From contig NZ_LT906468.1 of NCBI RefSeq assembly GCF_900187125.1, positions 3,348,001 through 3,412,000 of the forward strand: DNA of 64,000 nt, in the 5' to 3' direction. The notes beneath the pieces were generated by a model. That model made no database searches and was not told where the DNA came from. It was given only the letters and a program-made list of their open reading frames with translations. The DNA is from Sphingobacterium mizutaii. GTDB taxonomy: Bacteria; Bacteroidota; Bacteroidia; Sphingobacteriales; Sphingobacteriaceae. The position numbers were made by a program, and so were the translations under genes. Position 1 is the first letter of the stretch. The number at the start of each line of letters is the position of its first letter. Positions 15,291-24,508 of the stretch are shown here, piece after piece.

Positions 15291-16958
15291 ATGACAAATA
15301 AAGAGATAGCTAAGGTTTTTAAATTGTGTTCGCAATTGATGGAGTTGTACAACGAGAATCCATTTAGGACAAAAGCAATGGCCTCAGCATCTTTTCGGAT
15401 CGACAAACTACCATTTGCTGCGAGCCAATCTGATTTGGAAACACTAAGTGAACAACCTAATATCGGGAAGAGCACCGCTGAGAAAATCATTCAAGTTATT
15501 ACTACGGGAACTTTTCCGGACTTGGAAAAACTCCTTGCTAAAACTCCAGAGGGTATTTTGGAGATGCTTAAAATCAAAGGATTGGGACCCAAGAAAATAC
15601 AGATTATCTGGAATGACCTAGAAATTGAATCGGTCGGTGAATTATACTATGCTTGCAATGAAAATAGATTGATTGAAGCCAAAGGTTTCGGTCTGAAAAC
15701 CCAAGAGGATATTAAAAAAGCGATCGAATTTTCAATCGCAAACCAAGGATGGTTCTTATATGCCAAGGTTATGCCATCAGCGCTTGAGGTCATTCAGCAC
15801 TTGGAGAAAACTCTACCCCTGGCTCCAATCAGTTTCACTGGAGACTACCGTAGGAAATCGGAAGTATTGCAGCATGTGCAAATTCTTATCGCCGCAGAAC
15901 CTAGCCAAGTTCATCAAGCTATCAAAACTCTGGAATACGAATTTGACATCAATAAGGAGAACAAAAGAATCAGCTTCAAGGATCAAAATGGAATTCCATT
16001 TGAGGTATTGACCTGCGGAGTAGATGAATACGCCAAGAACCTTTTGATCAGTACCGGCTCGGAGGAACATATCAAACAATTGGAAGAAATCGCCGAAATC
16101 CAGAACCTAGACTCTGAAAATGAAATTTATCGTTCATTAGGTTTAGCCTATATCGAACCTGAATTGAGGGAAAGTGGAAATGTGATCGAACTGGCAAAAG
16201 AAAACAAACTTCCTGAACTGATCACTTATGCTGACCTTAAAGGTTCACTGCACAACCACTCCACCTACAGCGATGGTGTCCATTCTTTGAAAGATATGGC
16301 CTTGTATTGCAAGGAAGATTTAGGATTGGAATATTTGGGGATTTGCGACCACTCCAAAACAGCAGTTTATGCTAATGGACTGAGTCTGGAAAGGCTGGAA
16401 CAGCAATGGATAGAAATTGATGAACTGAACAAAAAATTGGCCCCTTTTAAAATCTTTAAGGGCATTGAGTCAGATATTCTTTCAGATGGATCATTGGACT
16501 ATCCTGATGAAATCTTAGCAAAGTTTGATTTTGTGGTGGCTTCAATCCATAGCAATCTGAAAATGGACCAGGACAAAGCAACAGATCGTATTATCAAGGC
16601 AATTGAAAATCCGTATACTACAATTTTAGGACATCCAACAGGAAGACTTTTGTTATCAAGGGCTGGCTATCCCCTGGATTTCAAAAAGGTTATCGATGCC
16701 TGTGCTGCTAATAAGGTCGTTATTGAAATAAATGCAAACCCATTACGATTAGACCTTGACTGGAGATGGCATCAATATGCATTAGAAAAAGGGGTACTTT
16801 TATCCATCAATCCAGATGCCCACAGAAAAGAAGGCTTTTTGGACATGGAGTATGGAGTTTATGTTGGCCGAAAGGGTGGTTTGACCAAAGAGATGTGCTT
16901 AAATGCATTTGACCTTCAGAAGATCGAAACCTACTTTAACAACAGAAAGAAAATTTAA
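15291..16958 (+). CDS. polX: PolX-type protein: degenerate polymerase plus PHP nuclease domain
   Basis: A 555-residue protein with the bacterial PolX layout: helix-hairpin-helix 8-kDa region (about 1–130, with QPNIGKSTAEKI and KGLGPKKIQ), family X palm (about 150–310) and C-terminal PHP domain (about 318–550, starting LKGSLHNHSTYSDGVHSLKD). The palm motif normally reads G-S-x-R-R…D-I-D; here it is GDYRRKSEVLQHVQIL with H195-V196-Q197 where the DxD pair belongs. The third Asp position near FEVLTCGVDEYAKN appears to be Glu. The TGSEEH nucleotide-binding turn remains. All PHP metal motifs look intact (HNHSTYSDG, GICDHS, EINANPLR, NPDAH). A 3'-5' exonuclease or AP-site nuclease role without DNA synthesis is inferred. 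The M1 peptidase gene follows after 20 nt. Confidence 0.9.
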   Translation: MTNKEIAKVFKLCSQLMELYNENPFRTKAMASASFRIDKLPFAASQSDLETLSEQPNIGKSTAEKIIQVITTGTFPDLEKLLAKTPEGILEMLKIKGLGPKKIQIIWNDLEIESVGELYYACNENRLIEAKGFGLKTQEDIKKAIEFSIANQGWFLYAKVMPSALEVIQHLEKTLPLAPISFTGDYRRKSEVLQHVQILIAAEPSQVHQAIKTLEYEFDINKENKRISFKDQNGIPFEVLTCGVDEYAKNLLISTGSEEHIKQLEEIAEIQNLDSENEIYRSLGLAYIEPELRESGNVIELAKENKLPELITYADLKGSLHNHSTYSDGVHSLKDMALYCKEDLGLEYLGICDHSKTAVYANGLSLERLEQQWIEIDELNKKLAPFKIFKGIESDILSDGSLDYPDEILAKFDFVVASIHSNLKMDQDKATDRIIKAIENPYTTILGHPTGRLLLSRAGYPLDFKKVIDACAANKVVIEINANPLRLDLDWRWHQYALEKGVLLSINPDAHRKEGFLDMEYGVYVGRKGGLTKEMCLNAFDLQKIETYFNNRKKI

Positions 16959-16978
16959 ACAACCTTTATTAAACCGTT

Positions 16979-18640
16979 ATGATAAGAACAAAATCAATTT
17001 TCCTCGGCATGTTATTGTGTGCTGCTAGCTATTCAGCAGAAGCACAATTAATGAAGGCCAAGGAAATGTATAGCAAAGCAGATTCATTACGTGGAGAATT
17101 GACTGCATTGCGCACCTGTTATGATATCCAATACTACCATTTGGATGTCAAAGTGGACATAAACAACAAGTTTATTTCAGGGAGCAACCTGTTTAAGTTC
17201 GAGGCTGTAGACCGCTTTAATAAACTACAGTTTGACCTATTCGACAACCTATCGGTAGATAAGGTAGAATATAAAGGCAAAAGCCTTCCCTTTACAAGGG
17301 AATACAATGCCGTATTTGTTGATTTCCCAGAGTATATAGAAAAAGGAAAGGTTGATTCCTTTACAGTTCATTATTCTGGAAATCCAATCCAGGCAACCAG
17401 GGCACCTTGGGATGGAGGTTTTGACTGGAAAAAGGACAGCAATGGAAAACCTTGGGTTGCTACGGCATGCCAAGGCTTGGGAGCTAGCGTTTGGTGGCCC
17501 AACAAAGACCATCAATCGGATGAGGTAAAGAGTATGTTGATTTCGGTGGCTGTTCCAAATGGGGTCATGAATGTTTCCAATGGAAGATTGGTCAAAACAG
17601 AGAAACTGAAAAATGGATATACCAAATATCATTGGAAGGTAGAAAACCCGATCAACAATTATAATGTGGCCCTTAACATTGGAGATTACACGCATTTCAA
17701 AGAAACCTATGCTGGAGAAAAAGGCCCATTATCGGTTGATTACTATGTTTTAAAAGAAAACGCAGGCAAGATCGATCACCTAAAAAAGAATGCGAATGAG
17801 ACTCTAAAGGCATTTGAGCATTGGTTTGGACCTTACCCATTTTATGAGGACGGGTATAAGCTTGTGGAAACGGCCCATTTAGGAATGGAGCATCAGAGTG
17901 CAGTTGCCTATGGCAATAAATACCAAAATGGATATTTAGGCAGAGATGGATCGAGAACAGGTTGGGGTCTGAAATGGGATTTTATTGTGGTCCATGAATC
18001 AGGGCATGAGTGGTTTGGCAACAACATCACCTCCAATGACCTTGCGGACATGTGGATCCACGAAAGCTTCACCAATTATTCGGAAGCCTTATTTATCGAT
18101 TTCTTTTATGGAAAGGAAGCAAGCCAAGCCTATGTTAAAGGTAACCGTCGCGGCATCCAACACGACAGTCCTATCCAAGGACCATACAACGTAAATAAAG
18201 AAGGTTCAGGAGACATGTACAACAAGGGCGGCGTATTGCATAACATGATCCGGACCATGATCGATGACGACGATAAGTGGCGGAATATCCTACGCGGATT
18301 AAATAAGGAGTTTTACCATCAGACCGTTGATTATGGAGATATCGTAAGTTATATGAGCAAGGAGTCTGGCATTAAGCTCGACAAGACCTTTGAACAGTTT
18401 GTACAGACAAAAAGTATCCCGACTTTGGAGGTCATCGAGAATAGTCCTGGCGTGTTTATGATTCGCTGGATATCAGAAGTTAAAGACTTTCAAATGCCGG
18501 TCCATATATTCGACAAGGACGGAAAAAGGCTTCGGATAGACCCTACAGACAAATTTAAGGTGATGAAGCTGGATGGATTAACAAAGGACAACTTCAAAGT
18601 GGATACTTATAATTATTATATTGGGACTTCAATACAATAA
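16979..18640 (+). CDS. M1-family zinc aminopeptidase-like metallopeptidase, secreted
   Basis: A 553-residue gluzincin. Residues 1–22 form a signal peptide ending SAEAQ. The N-terminal saddle domain of about 200 residues is followed by the catalytic domain with HESGH at 339–343 (HEXXH) and the third zinc ligand in WIHESFTNYSE around 362. The exopeptidase motif appears as HLGMEHQSA instead of the classic GAMEN, as in several Bacteroidota M1 proteins. It lacks the large C-terminal ARM domain of aminopeptidase N, consistent with its short length. Periplasmic peptide trimming is inferred. Confidence 0.9.
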   Translation: MIRTKSIFLGMLLCAASYSAEAQLMKAKEMYSKADSLRGELTALRTCYDIQYYHLDVKVDINNKFISGSNLFKFEAVDRFNKLQFDLFDNLSVDKVEYKGKSLPFTREYNAVFVDFPEYIEKGKVDSFTVHYSGNPIQATRAPWDGGFDWKKDSNGKPWVATACQGLGASVWWPNKDHQSDEVKSMLISVAVPNGVMNVSNGRLVKTEKLKNGYTKYHWKVENPINNYNVALNIGDYTHFKETYAGEKGPLSVDYYVLKENAGKIDHLKKNANETLKAFEHWFGPYPFYEDGYKLVETAHLGMEHQSAVAYGNKYQNGYLGRDGSRTGWGLKWDFIVVHESGHEWFGNNITSNDLADMWIHESFTNYSEALFIDFFYGKEASQAYVKGNRRGIQHDSPIQGPYNVNKEGSGDMYNKGGVLHNMIRTMIDDDDKWRNILRGLNKEFYHQTVDYGDIVSYMSKESGIKLDKTFEQFVQTKSIPTLEVIENSPGVFMIRWISEVKDFQMPVHIFDKDGKRLRIDPTDKFKVMKLDGLTKDNFKVDTYNYYIGTSIQ

Positions 18641-18749
18641 AACAAGCCTATTTTCGTTCACAATATCATATTTAAAAATTTGAATATTTTCGTCGACAAA
18701 AGATGTTTTTTTATAAATAATGCTTTCATAAAAAACCATTTTTTTTCAT

Positions 18750-18757
18750 TAGGTTTG
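18750..18757 (+). promoter_or_regulatory. -7 element of the mre/rod operon
   Basis: TAGGTTTG, a full TAnnTTTG match, ends 33 nt before the mreB ATG at 18791 in a very AT-rich upstream region. No -33 TTG at good spacing. Confidence 0.45.
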
Positions 18758-18790
18758 CAATTAAATTACAAATAATACTTACACATCTAA

Positions 18791-19813
18791 ATGGGGCTTT
18801 TTAATTGGTTTACGCAAGAAGTTGCAATAGACTTGGGAACAGCTAACACCCTAATCATTCACAATGATAAAGTAGTAGTAGATGAACCCTCAATCGTAGC
18901 ATTTGACCGCACAACAAATAAGGTGATCGCAATCGGTCGTCAGGCAATGCAAATGGAGGGTAAAACTCACGACAACATAAAAACGGTAAGACCATTGCGA
19001 GATGGTGTGATCGCAGACTTTACAGCTGCTGAGCACTTGATCCGCGGTATGGTTAAGCTGATTAACAAAGGTAAGAGTTGGTTTTTCCCGTCCTTACGCA
19101 TGGTTGTATGTATTCCATCGGGCATAACTGAGGTTGAGAAACGTGCCGTTCGCGATTCAGCAGAAATCGCTGGGGCGAAGGAGGTTTATTTGATCCATGA
19201 ACCTATGGCTGCGGCTGTGGGTATCGGTATCGATGTGGAAGAGCCTGTAGGAAACATGATCATTGATATCGGTGGTGGTACCACTGAGATTGCGGTTATT
19301 GCCCTATCAGGAATTGTTTGTGACCAATCTATCCGTGTTGCGGGAGATAACTTTGATTCAGATATTGTTCAATATATTCGTCGTCAGCACAACATCATGA
19401 TTGGAGACCGTACCGCGGAAAAAATCAAGATTGAAGTTGGCGCTGCATTACCAGAATTAACAGATCCACCAGAGGATTTCGCCGTTCAAGGACGCGACCT
19501 AATGACTGGTATCCCTAAACAAATCACTGTATCTTATACAGAGATTGCACATTGTTTAGATAAATCAATTTCCAAAATTGAAGAGGCGATTTTGAAAGCA
19601 TTGGAGATTACTCCGCCAGAATTGTCTGCTGATATCTATCAAACTGGTATCTATTTGACAGGTGGGGGTGCCTTACTTCGCGGATTGGACAAACGTATTC
19701 AAGCGAAAACTAAACTTCCTGTTCACGTTGCGGAAGACCCACTTCGTGCAGTAGTTAGAGGAACTGGGATTGCACTTAAAAACATCGGACGTTTTAAGTT
19801 CTTAATGCAATAA
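18791..19813 (+). CDS. mreB: Rod shape-determining actin MreB
   Basis: A 340-residue bacterial actin forming membrane-associated filaments that guide lateral wall synthesis. IDLGTANTLI (about 14–23) is phosphate-1, IIDIGGGTTEIAVI (about 157–170) phosphate-2, and TGGGALLRGLD (about 289–299) the adenosine motif. The short amphipathic N-terminus MGLFNWFTQEV can act as membrane tether. It heads the cluster mreB–mreC–mreD–mrdA–rodA, the complete elongasome core. An 82-nt gap with a strong hairpin separates mreB from mreC, unlike the overlapping genes that follow. Confidence 0.97.
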   Translation: MGLFNWFTQEVAIDLGTANTLIIHNDKVVVDEPSIVAFDRTTNKVIAIGRQAMQMEGKTHDNIKTVRPLRDGVIADFTAAEHLIRGMVKLINKGKSWFFPSLRMVVCIPSGITEVEKRAVRDSAEIAGAKEVYLIHEPMAAAVGIGIDVEEPVGNMIIDIGGGTTEIAVIALSGIVCDQSIRVAGDNFDSDIVQYIRRQHNIMIGDRTAEKIKIEVGAALPELTDPPEDFAVQGRDLMTGIPKQITVSYTEIAHCLDKSISKIEEAILKALEITPPELSADIYQTGIYLTGGGALLRGLDKRIQAKTKLPVHVAEDPLRAVVRGTGIALKNIGRFKFLMQ

Positions 19814-19836
19814 CAAATAATTAAAAAAATTTATGA

Positions 19837-19875
19837 TTACGCGATATAACGTTCCTATAATGTTATATCGCGTAA
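19837..19875 (+). promoter_or_regulatory. Intra-operon hairpin between mreB and mreC
   Basis: TTACGCGATATAAC (19837–19850) pairs perfectly with GTTATATCGCGTAA (19862–19875), and the stem extends inward through G·T and A-T pairs. No T tract follows, so it is more likely an mRNA processing or stability element, or a weak attenuator adjusting MreB against MreC–RodA, than a terminator. Function is inferred. Confidence 0.6.
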
Positions 19876-19894
19876 CTATTAAAAGAGAACAATA

Positions 19895-20731
19895 ATGAAG
19901 AACCTTTGGCTTTTCTTGGTTAGATATAATGCCTTTTTTTGGTTTATTCTCTTTTTTGTTGCTTCTCTACTATTGGTTGTCCAAAACAACAGATATCAAC
20001 GTTCTGCCTTTATCAATTCTTCCAACGTAGTCGTGGGCTCGTTTTATGACAAGTTGAATTCTTGGAAAAGTTATTTGGCTCTGGAAGAAACCAACAAAAA
20101 CCTGGCACTGGAAAACTCGGAGCTTAGGAAACAACTTCAACATTATCTTTTGACGGATACCTTGGACTCTGTTCAGATCAATGATTCCATCGATATGAAC
20201 AGGTATCAGTTTACAATGGCCGAGGTCGTAAACAACAGTGTTCATCAGAAAAGCAATTTTATTACCATCAATAAAGGTTCATTGGCCGGCATCCAGAAAG
20301 GATTAGGTGTAATCACCTCCAACGGGGTTGTAGGAATTGTATTGAACGTCTCCCCTCATTTCAGCACCATACAATCATTATTGCATCCGGATACTCGAGT
20401 TTCTGTGACCCTGGATACGACCAATGTTTTTGGTTCATTGGTCTGGGGGAATACGACCGACCCGCAGTTTGCTATCGTAAAAGATATTCCAAACCATCTT
20501 AAAGTACAAAAAGGACAGAAAGTATATACCTCCGGGTTTTCATTATTCCCGAAAGGAATTGAAATTGGCTCAGTGGAGGAAACAGGAATAAGTTCAGGAG
20601 GATCTTTCCTGGACATCAAGATTAAATTGAGGACGAATTTCAGTAACCTCAACCATGTCTATGTGGTGAAGGACCTGCTGGAGAATGAAAAAAATGAATT
20701 GGAAGCAGTAACGGAGGATAATGATGGGTAA
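19895..20731 (+). CDS. mreC: Rod shape-determining protein MreC
   Basis: A 278-residue inner-membrane protein with one N-terminal transmembrane helix (about 12–30, FFWFILFFVASLLLVV), then a coiled coil (about 65–85, LEETNKNLALENSELRKQL) and the periplasmic beta domain ending LRTNFSNLNHVYVVKD, the usual MreC close. MreC forms periplasmic assemblies that activate the PBP2–RodA pair encoded downstream. Its stop overlaps the mreD start by 11 nt, implying translational coupling. Confidence 0.95.
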   Translation: MKNLWLFLVRYNAFFWFILFFVASLLLVVQNNRYQRSAFINSSNVVVGSFYDKLNSWKSYLALEETNKNLALENSELRKQLQHYLLTDTLDSVQINDSIDMNRYQFTMAEVVNNSVHQKSNFITINKGSLAGIQKGLGVITSNGVVGIVLNVSPHFSTIQSLLHPDTRVSVTLDTTNVFGSLVWGNTTDPQFAIVKDIPNHLKVQKGQKVYTSGFSLFPKGIEIGSVEETGISSGGSFLDIKIKLRTNFSNLNHVYVVKDLLENEKNELEAVTEDNDG

Positions 20732-21251
20732 GGTTATAATTTTCAATATTATTCGATTTGTTGTATTGATTGCAATGCAAGTTGTACTATTCAAGAATAT
20801 TGGATATTATAATTTGGCAACTCCATTTCCTTATATCTTGATTATCTTTTTATTGCCGATCGGTACACCAAACTTTGTCCTGTATGTATTGGCATTCCTA
20901 ACTGGACTGACCGTTGATGCCTTTTATGATTCAATCGGTGTTCATGCTGCAGCCTGTGTAGCATTGACCTGGTACAGGATATTCTTCCATAGAATCACCT
21001 TGGACGTAGATGTCCAAGATTCTTTCGAAACACCTTCTTTAGGTAACATGGGTGCAAAATGGTTCCTTTCCTATATTTCAATCGGAACATTAATCCACCA
21101 TTTCGTTCTTCTGCACGTAGAATATTTTAGTTTCTCAAACTATTTGAGCACACTACTGAGCATCTTACTAAGCAGTATTTTTACTATCTTGTTAATCATA
21201 TTGATTAGTATACTTATTTACAAAAGAAAATCTCGCTTATTAAGTAATTAA
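20721..21251 (+). CDS. mreD: Rod shape-determining protein MreD
   Basis: A 176-residue integral membrane protein with about five hydrophobic helices (IIRFVVLIAMQVVLF, PYILIIFLLPI, FVLYVLAFLTGLTVDAFYD, IGTLIHHFVLL, LLSSIFTILLIILISILIY). The loop GLTVDAFYDSIGVHAAACV is typical of MreD. It completes the MreC–MreD membrane module and is translationally coupled to mreC. The family is poorly conserved, so position in the operon carries much of the call. Confidence 0.92.
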   Translation: MMGKVIIFNIIRFVVLIAMQVVLFKNIGYYNLATPFPYILIIFLLPIGTPNFVLYVLAFLTGLTVDAFYDSIGVHAAACVALTWYRIFFHRITLDVDVQDSFETPSLGNMGAKWFLSYISIGTLIHHFVLLHVEYFSFSNYLSTLLSILLSSIFTILLIILISILIYKRKSRLLSN

Positions 21252-21270
21252 TAATTACGGTCTTATTCTC

Positions 21271-23247
21271 ATGAACAATAGTTATTTCAACCGTAAGTTC
21301 GTTATTCAAGGAATCTTTATTGCTATTGCACTGGTTATTGTAGCAAGACTCTTCTATATACAAGTCATTGACGACAAATACCTTCTATCAGCCAACAACA
21401 ACGTTATGCGGAAAAAGATCATCTATCCAGCCCGCGGTGTCATTTTGGATAGAAACGGTAAGGTCTTGGTGCAGAATGAACCTGTTTATGATATTATGGT
21501 TACCCCAAGGGAAGTCAAAGACCTTGACACCCTCTTGTTATGTGACCTATTAGGAATTGATACGATAGATTTCAATGTGCGGATGAGAAAGGCGAAAGCA
21601 CATTCGCCATATCGTGCCTCGCAATTTATGAAACAGGTATCATCGACAGTTTATGCCAAATTCCAAGAGCATTTATATAAATTCAGGGGCTTCTATCCCT
21701 TGAACCGTACGGTCCGTAGTTATCCCGATAGTATCGCTGCCCAGTTTTTGGGCTATATCCAGGAGGTTAACGAAAGAGATATCGAAAAATCAAACGGGTT
21801 TTATAGGCCTGGGGACTATATTGGTGCATCTGGTGTTGAACGTGCCTATGAGGAACTTTTGAGGGGTAAACGCGGGGTTGAAAACCAAATGGTTGATGCC
21901 TTGAACCGGCCTCAAGGGAGTTTTATGGATGGGAAATATGACACTCTTGCTGTAACTGGTGATGGCTTGGTATCTTCGCTGGACAAGGACTTGCAAGTAT
22001 TGGCTGAAAAGCTGATGAAAAACAAGTTAGGTTCTGTAGTAGCGATTGAACCTTCTACGGGCGAGATATTGAGTTTTGTAAGTAGTCCATCTTATAACCC
22101 AAATATGATGGTTGGGCGGGAATTAGGGAACAATTACATGAAATTGTTGAATGATGAAACCAAACCCATGTTTATTCGACCTATCCAAGCTTCATATCCA
22201 CCAGGATCCGTTTTTAAAGTGGTTTCTGCTTTAACGGCTCAGCAAGCTGGAGTAATCAACGATCAGACCGTATTTTATTGCCCAGGTGGTTATCGTTATG
22301 GTGGTGGACGCGCCATAATGCGTTGTACCCACGTGGATGGAGCTACAGGATTGATAAAGTCCATCAAGATGTCCTGTAACACTTACTACGGTTATGTATA
22401 TGCCAAAATGATCGATTCAAGAGGAATGAGTGGACCTAAAGCCTATGATTTATGGAAAGAGGCTTTGGGGAAATTTGGGCTGGGACATAAATTAGGCATC
22501 GATCTACCTGGTGAGAAACCGGGTTTAGTACCTACTTCAGACTTTTATACCAAAAGGTACGGAAGCGGAAATTGGCGATCAAGTTTCAATATATCACTTT
22601 CCATTGGTCAAGGTGAATTAGGGATCACTCCTTTGCAGATGGCAAACATCATGGCCATTGTGGCAAATAGAGGCTTTTATTACCGTCCACACTTAATCAA
22701 AGGGATTGGAGAAAAGCAGATTGTTAAAGAAGAGTTTACAGAGAAGATCTTTGCTGGTGTTGATGCCAGACATTATGAACCTGTGATCGAAGGGATGAGC
22801 CAAGCGGTGAACCAAGGCGGTACAGGTGCTGCTTCAAAAATTGCCGGCATCGAGATGTGTGGAAAAACAGGTACTGTTCAGAATCCGCACGGAGAGAACC
22901 ACGCCGTTTTCTTTGCTTTTGCACCAAGAGATAATCCTAAAATTGCCATTGCTGTATTCGTCGAGAATGCAGGTTATGGTGGTACATGGGCTGCTCCAAT
23001 TGCAAGTATGATGGTTGAAAAATATTTGAAAGACACGATTTCCTTACCTAAATACATTCAGGACAGGATCTATAATGGAAATCTATTGCCTAAGCCAAAA
23101 GTGAAGAAAGAGGAAAACATCAAAAAGGATAGTACAAAGAACAGTAATAAGCCACAAACGGTACGTACGGCAGCAGTGGATCCGAAGAAAAAAACGGAGT
23201 CTGCAATATTAGTTCACCATAGCCAAGTGAGGAGAAACCATGAATAA
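21271..23247 (+). CDS. mrdA: Penicillin-binding protein 2 (elongation transpeptidase)
   Basis: A 658-residue class B PBP that cross-links new glycan strands made by RodA. One N-terminal membrane helix (about 10–28) is followed by the dimerisation domain (PARGVILDRNGKVL near 52–65). The transpeptidase domain carries SVFK (active Ser near 313), SCN (near 368) and KTG (near 532). The C-terminus ends in a Lys-rich unstructured tail from about residue 610, longer than in E. coli PBP2. The stop overlaps the rodA start by 8 nt, consistent with matched synthesis of the partner enzymes. Confidence 0.96.
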   Translation: MNNSYFNRKFVIQGIFIAIALVIVARLFYIQVIDDKYLLSANNNVMRKKIIYPARGVILDRNGKVLVQNEPVYDIMVTPREVKDLDTLLLCDLLGIDTIDFNVRMRKAKAHSPYRASQFMKQVSSTVYAKFQEHLYKFRGFYPLNRTVRSYPDSIAAQFLGYIQEVNERDIEKSNGFYRPGDYIGASGVERAYEELLRGKRGVENQMVDALNRPQGSFMDGKYDTLAVTGDGLVSSLDKDLQVLAEKLMKNKLGSVVAIEPSTGEILSFVSSPSYNPNMMVGRELGNNYMKLLNDETKPMFIRPIQASYPPGSVFKVVSALTAQQAGVINDQTVFYCPGGYRYGGGRAIMRCTHVDGATGLIKSIKMSCNTYYGYVYAKMIDSRGMSGPKAYDLWKEALGKFGLGHKLGIDLPGEKPGLVPTSDFYTKRYGSGNWRSSFNISLSIGQGELGITPLQMANIMAIVANRGFYYRPHLIKGIGEKQIVKEEFTEKIFAGVDARHYEPVIEGMSQAVNQGGTGAASKIAGIEMCGKTGTVQNPHGENHAVFFAFAPRDNPKIAIAVFVENAGYGGTWAAPIASMMVEKYLKDTISLPKYIQDRIYNGNLLPKPKVKKEENIKKDSTKNSNKPQTVRTAAVDPKKKTESAILVHHSQVRRNHE

Positions 23248-24508
23248 CCTACATAAGAAAAGCTTTTTCGGTAGAATTGATTGGTTGACCATTGGTTTGT
23301 GGTTGGCGCTGTGCTTGATTGGTTGGTTTAATATCCATGCCGCTGTGTATGACGCAGAGAACCCCGGTTTGTTCAATTTGGCAACCAACTACGGGAAGCA
23401 ATCCATTTATATCTTTACTGCACTCATCATAGGTATCTGTATCTTGATCATTGATTCCCGGTTTTTTATATCCTCCGCTCCCATAATCTATATAGTGGTC
23501 ATCCTATTATTGGTGGCAGTATTGGTGGTAGGAAGGAATGTCGGTGGTAACCAAGCCTGGATTCCTCTAGGAAGTTTTAGGTTACAGCCTTCGGAGTTTG
23601 GGAAGCTAGCTACCTGTTTATTGTTGGCCTATTACCTAAGCAACCAGACGAATAAAAACCCCAATATGAAGACTTTATTCATAGGGGCTTGTATTGTTCT
23701 GTTTCCTGTCGCTTTGGTTATGTTGCAACCTGATACGGGTTCTGCCCTAGCCTTCTTTGCTTTAATTTTTGTTTTCTATAGAGAAGGATACGTGAGCACT
23801 GGATTATTGATAATTGGAGGCTTGGCGATATTCTTATTCGTCTTGGCTTTATTGGTCAACCAATGGCTCTTGATCGGAATATTGGCCTTGGTCTGTGGAT
23901 TCTTTGCCTTTATGATGCGCAAGAAGCGGAAGAACCTGATCAATATGGCGATCCTGTTTGTGGTCTCCAGCGTGTATGTTCTTTGCGTGGACTTTGCATA
24001 CGAGCAAATCCTACAACCGCACCAAAGAAATCGGATCGATATTATCTTAGGCAAAATGGATGACCCCAAAGGTCAGGGTTATAACCTGAACCAATCAATG
24101 ATTGCCATCGGTTCAGGTCAGCTTTTTGGAAAAGGATACCTGCAAGGTACCCAAACAAAATACAACTTCGTTCCAGAACAAAGTACCGACTTTATCTTTT
24201 GTACGGTTGGTGAAGAATGGGGGTTTGTGGGTTCAGTGATATTAATTTCAATCTATGTTGCCCTGTTGGTGCGGCTGGTAAATATTGCCGAAAGACAAAG
24301 GACGGCATTTGCTAGAATCTATGCATATGGGGTAGCTTCTATCCTATTCTTCCACTTCTTTATCAACATTGGTATGACCATCGGAATCGTTCCGGTAATT
24401 GGTATCCCATTGCCATTTATTAGTTATGGGGGTTCTTCATTATGGTCGTTTACTATTTTGTTGTTTATCCTATTGAAATTTGACTCGACGAGGAAGGGGA
24501 CTGGGTAA
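23240..24508 (+). CDS. rodA: Peptidoglycan glycosyltransferase RodA (SEDS)
   Basis: A 422-residue SEDS polymerase with about ten membrane helices. Conserved elements are GGNQAWIPLGSFRLQPSEFGKLA (about 97–119), ALVMLQPDTGSALAFF with the conserved Asp, and the C-terminal IGIVPVIGIPLPFISYGGSS. It pairs with PBP2 encoded just upstream. The extra segment of about residues 215–260 (a basic stretch MRKKRKNLIN between helices) is common in Bacteroidota RodA. It ends the operon, abutting the convergent nucleoside phosphorylase gene with zero spacing. Confidence 0.96.
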   Translation: MNNLHKKSFFGRIDWLTIGLWLALCLIGWFNIHAAVYDAENPGLFNLATNYGKQSIYIFTALIIGICILIIDSRFFISSAPIIYIVVILLLVAVLVVGRNVGGNQAWIPLGSFRLQPSEFGKLATCLLLAYYLSNQTNKNPNMKTLFIGACIVLFPVALVMLQPDTGSALAFFALIFVFYREGYVSTGLLIIGGLAIFLFVLALLVNQWLLIGILALVCGFFAFMMRKKRKNLINMAILFVVSSVYVLCVDFAYEQILQPHQRNRIDIILGKMDDPKGQGYNLNQSMIAIGSGQLFGKGYLQGTQTKYNFVPEQSTDFIFCTVGEEWGFVGSVILISIYVALLVRLVNIAERQRTAFARIYAYGVASILFFHFFINIGMTIGIVPVIGIPLPFISYGGSSLWSFTILLFILLKFDSTRKGTG

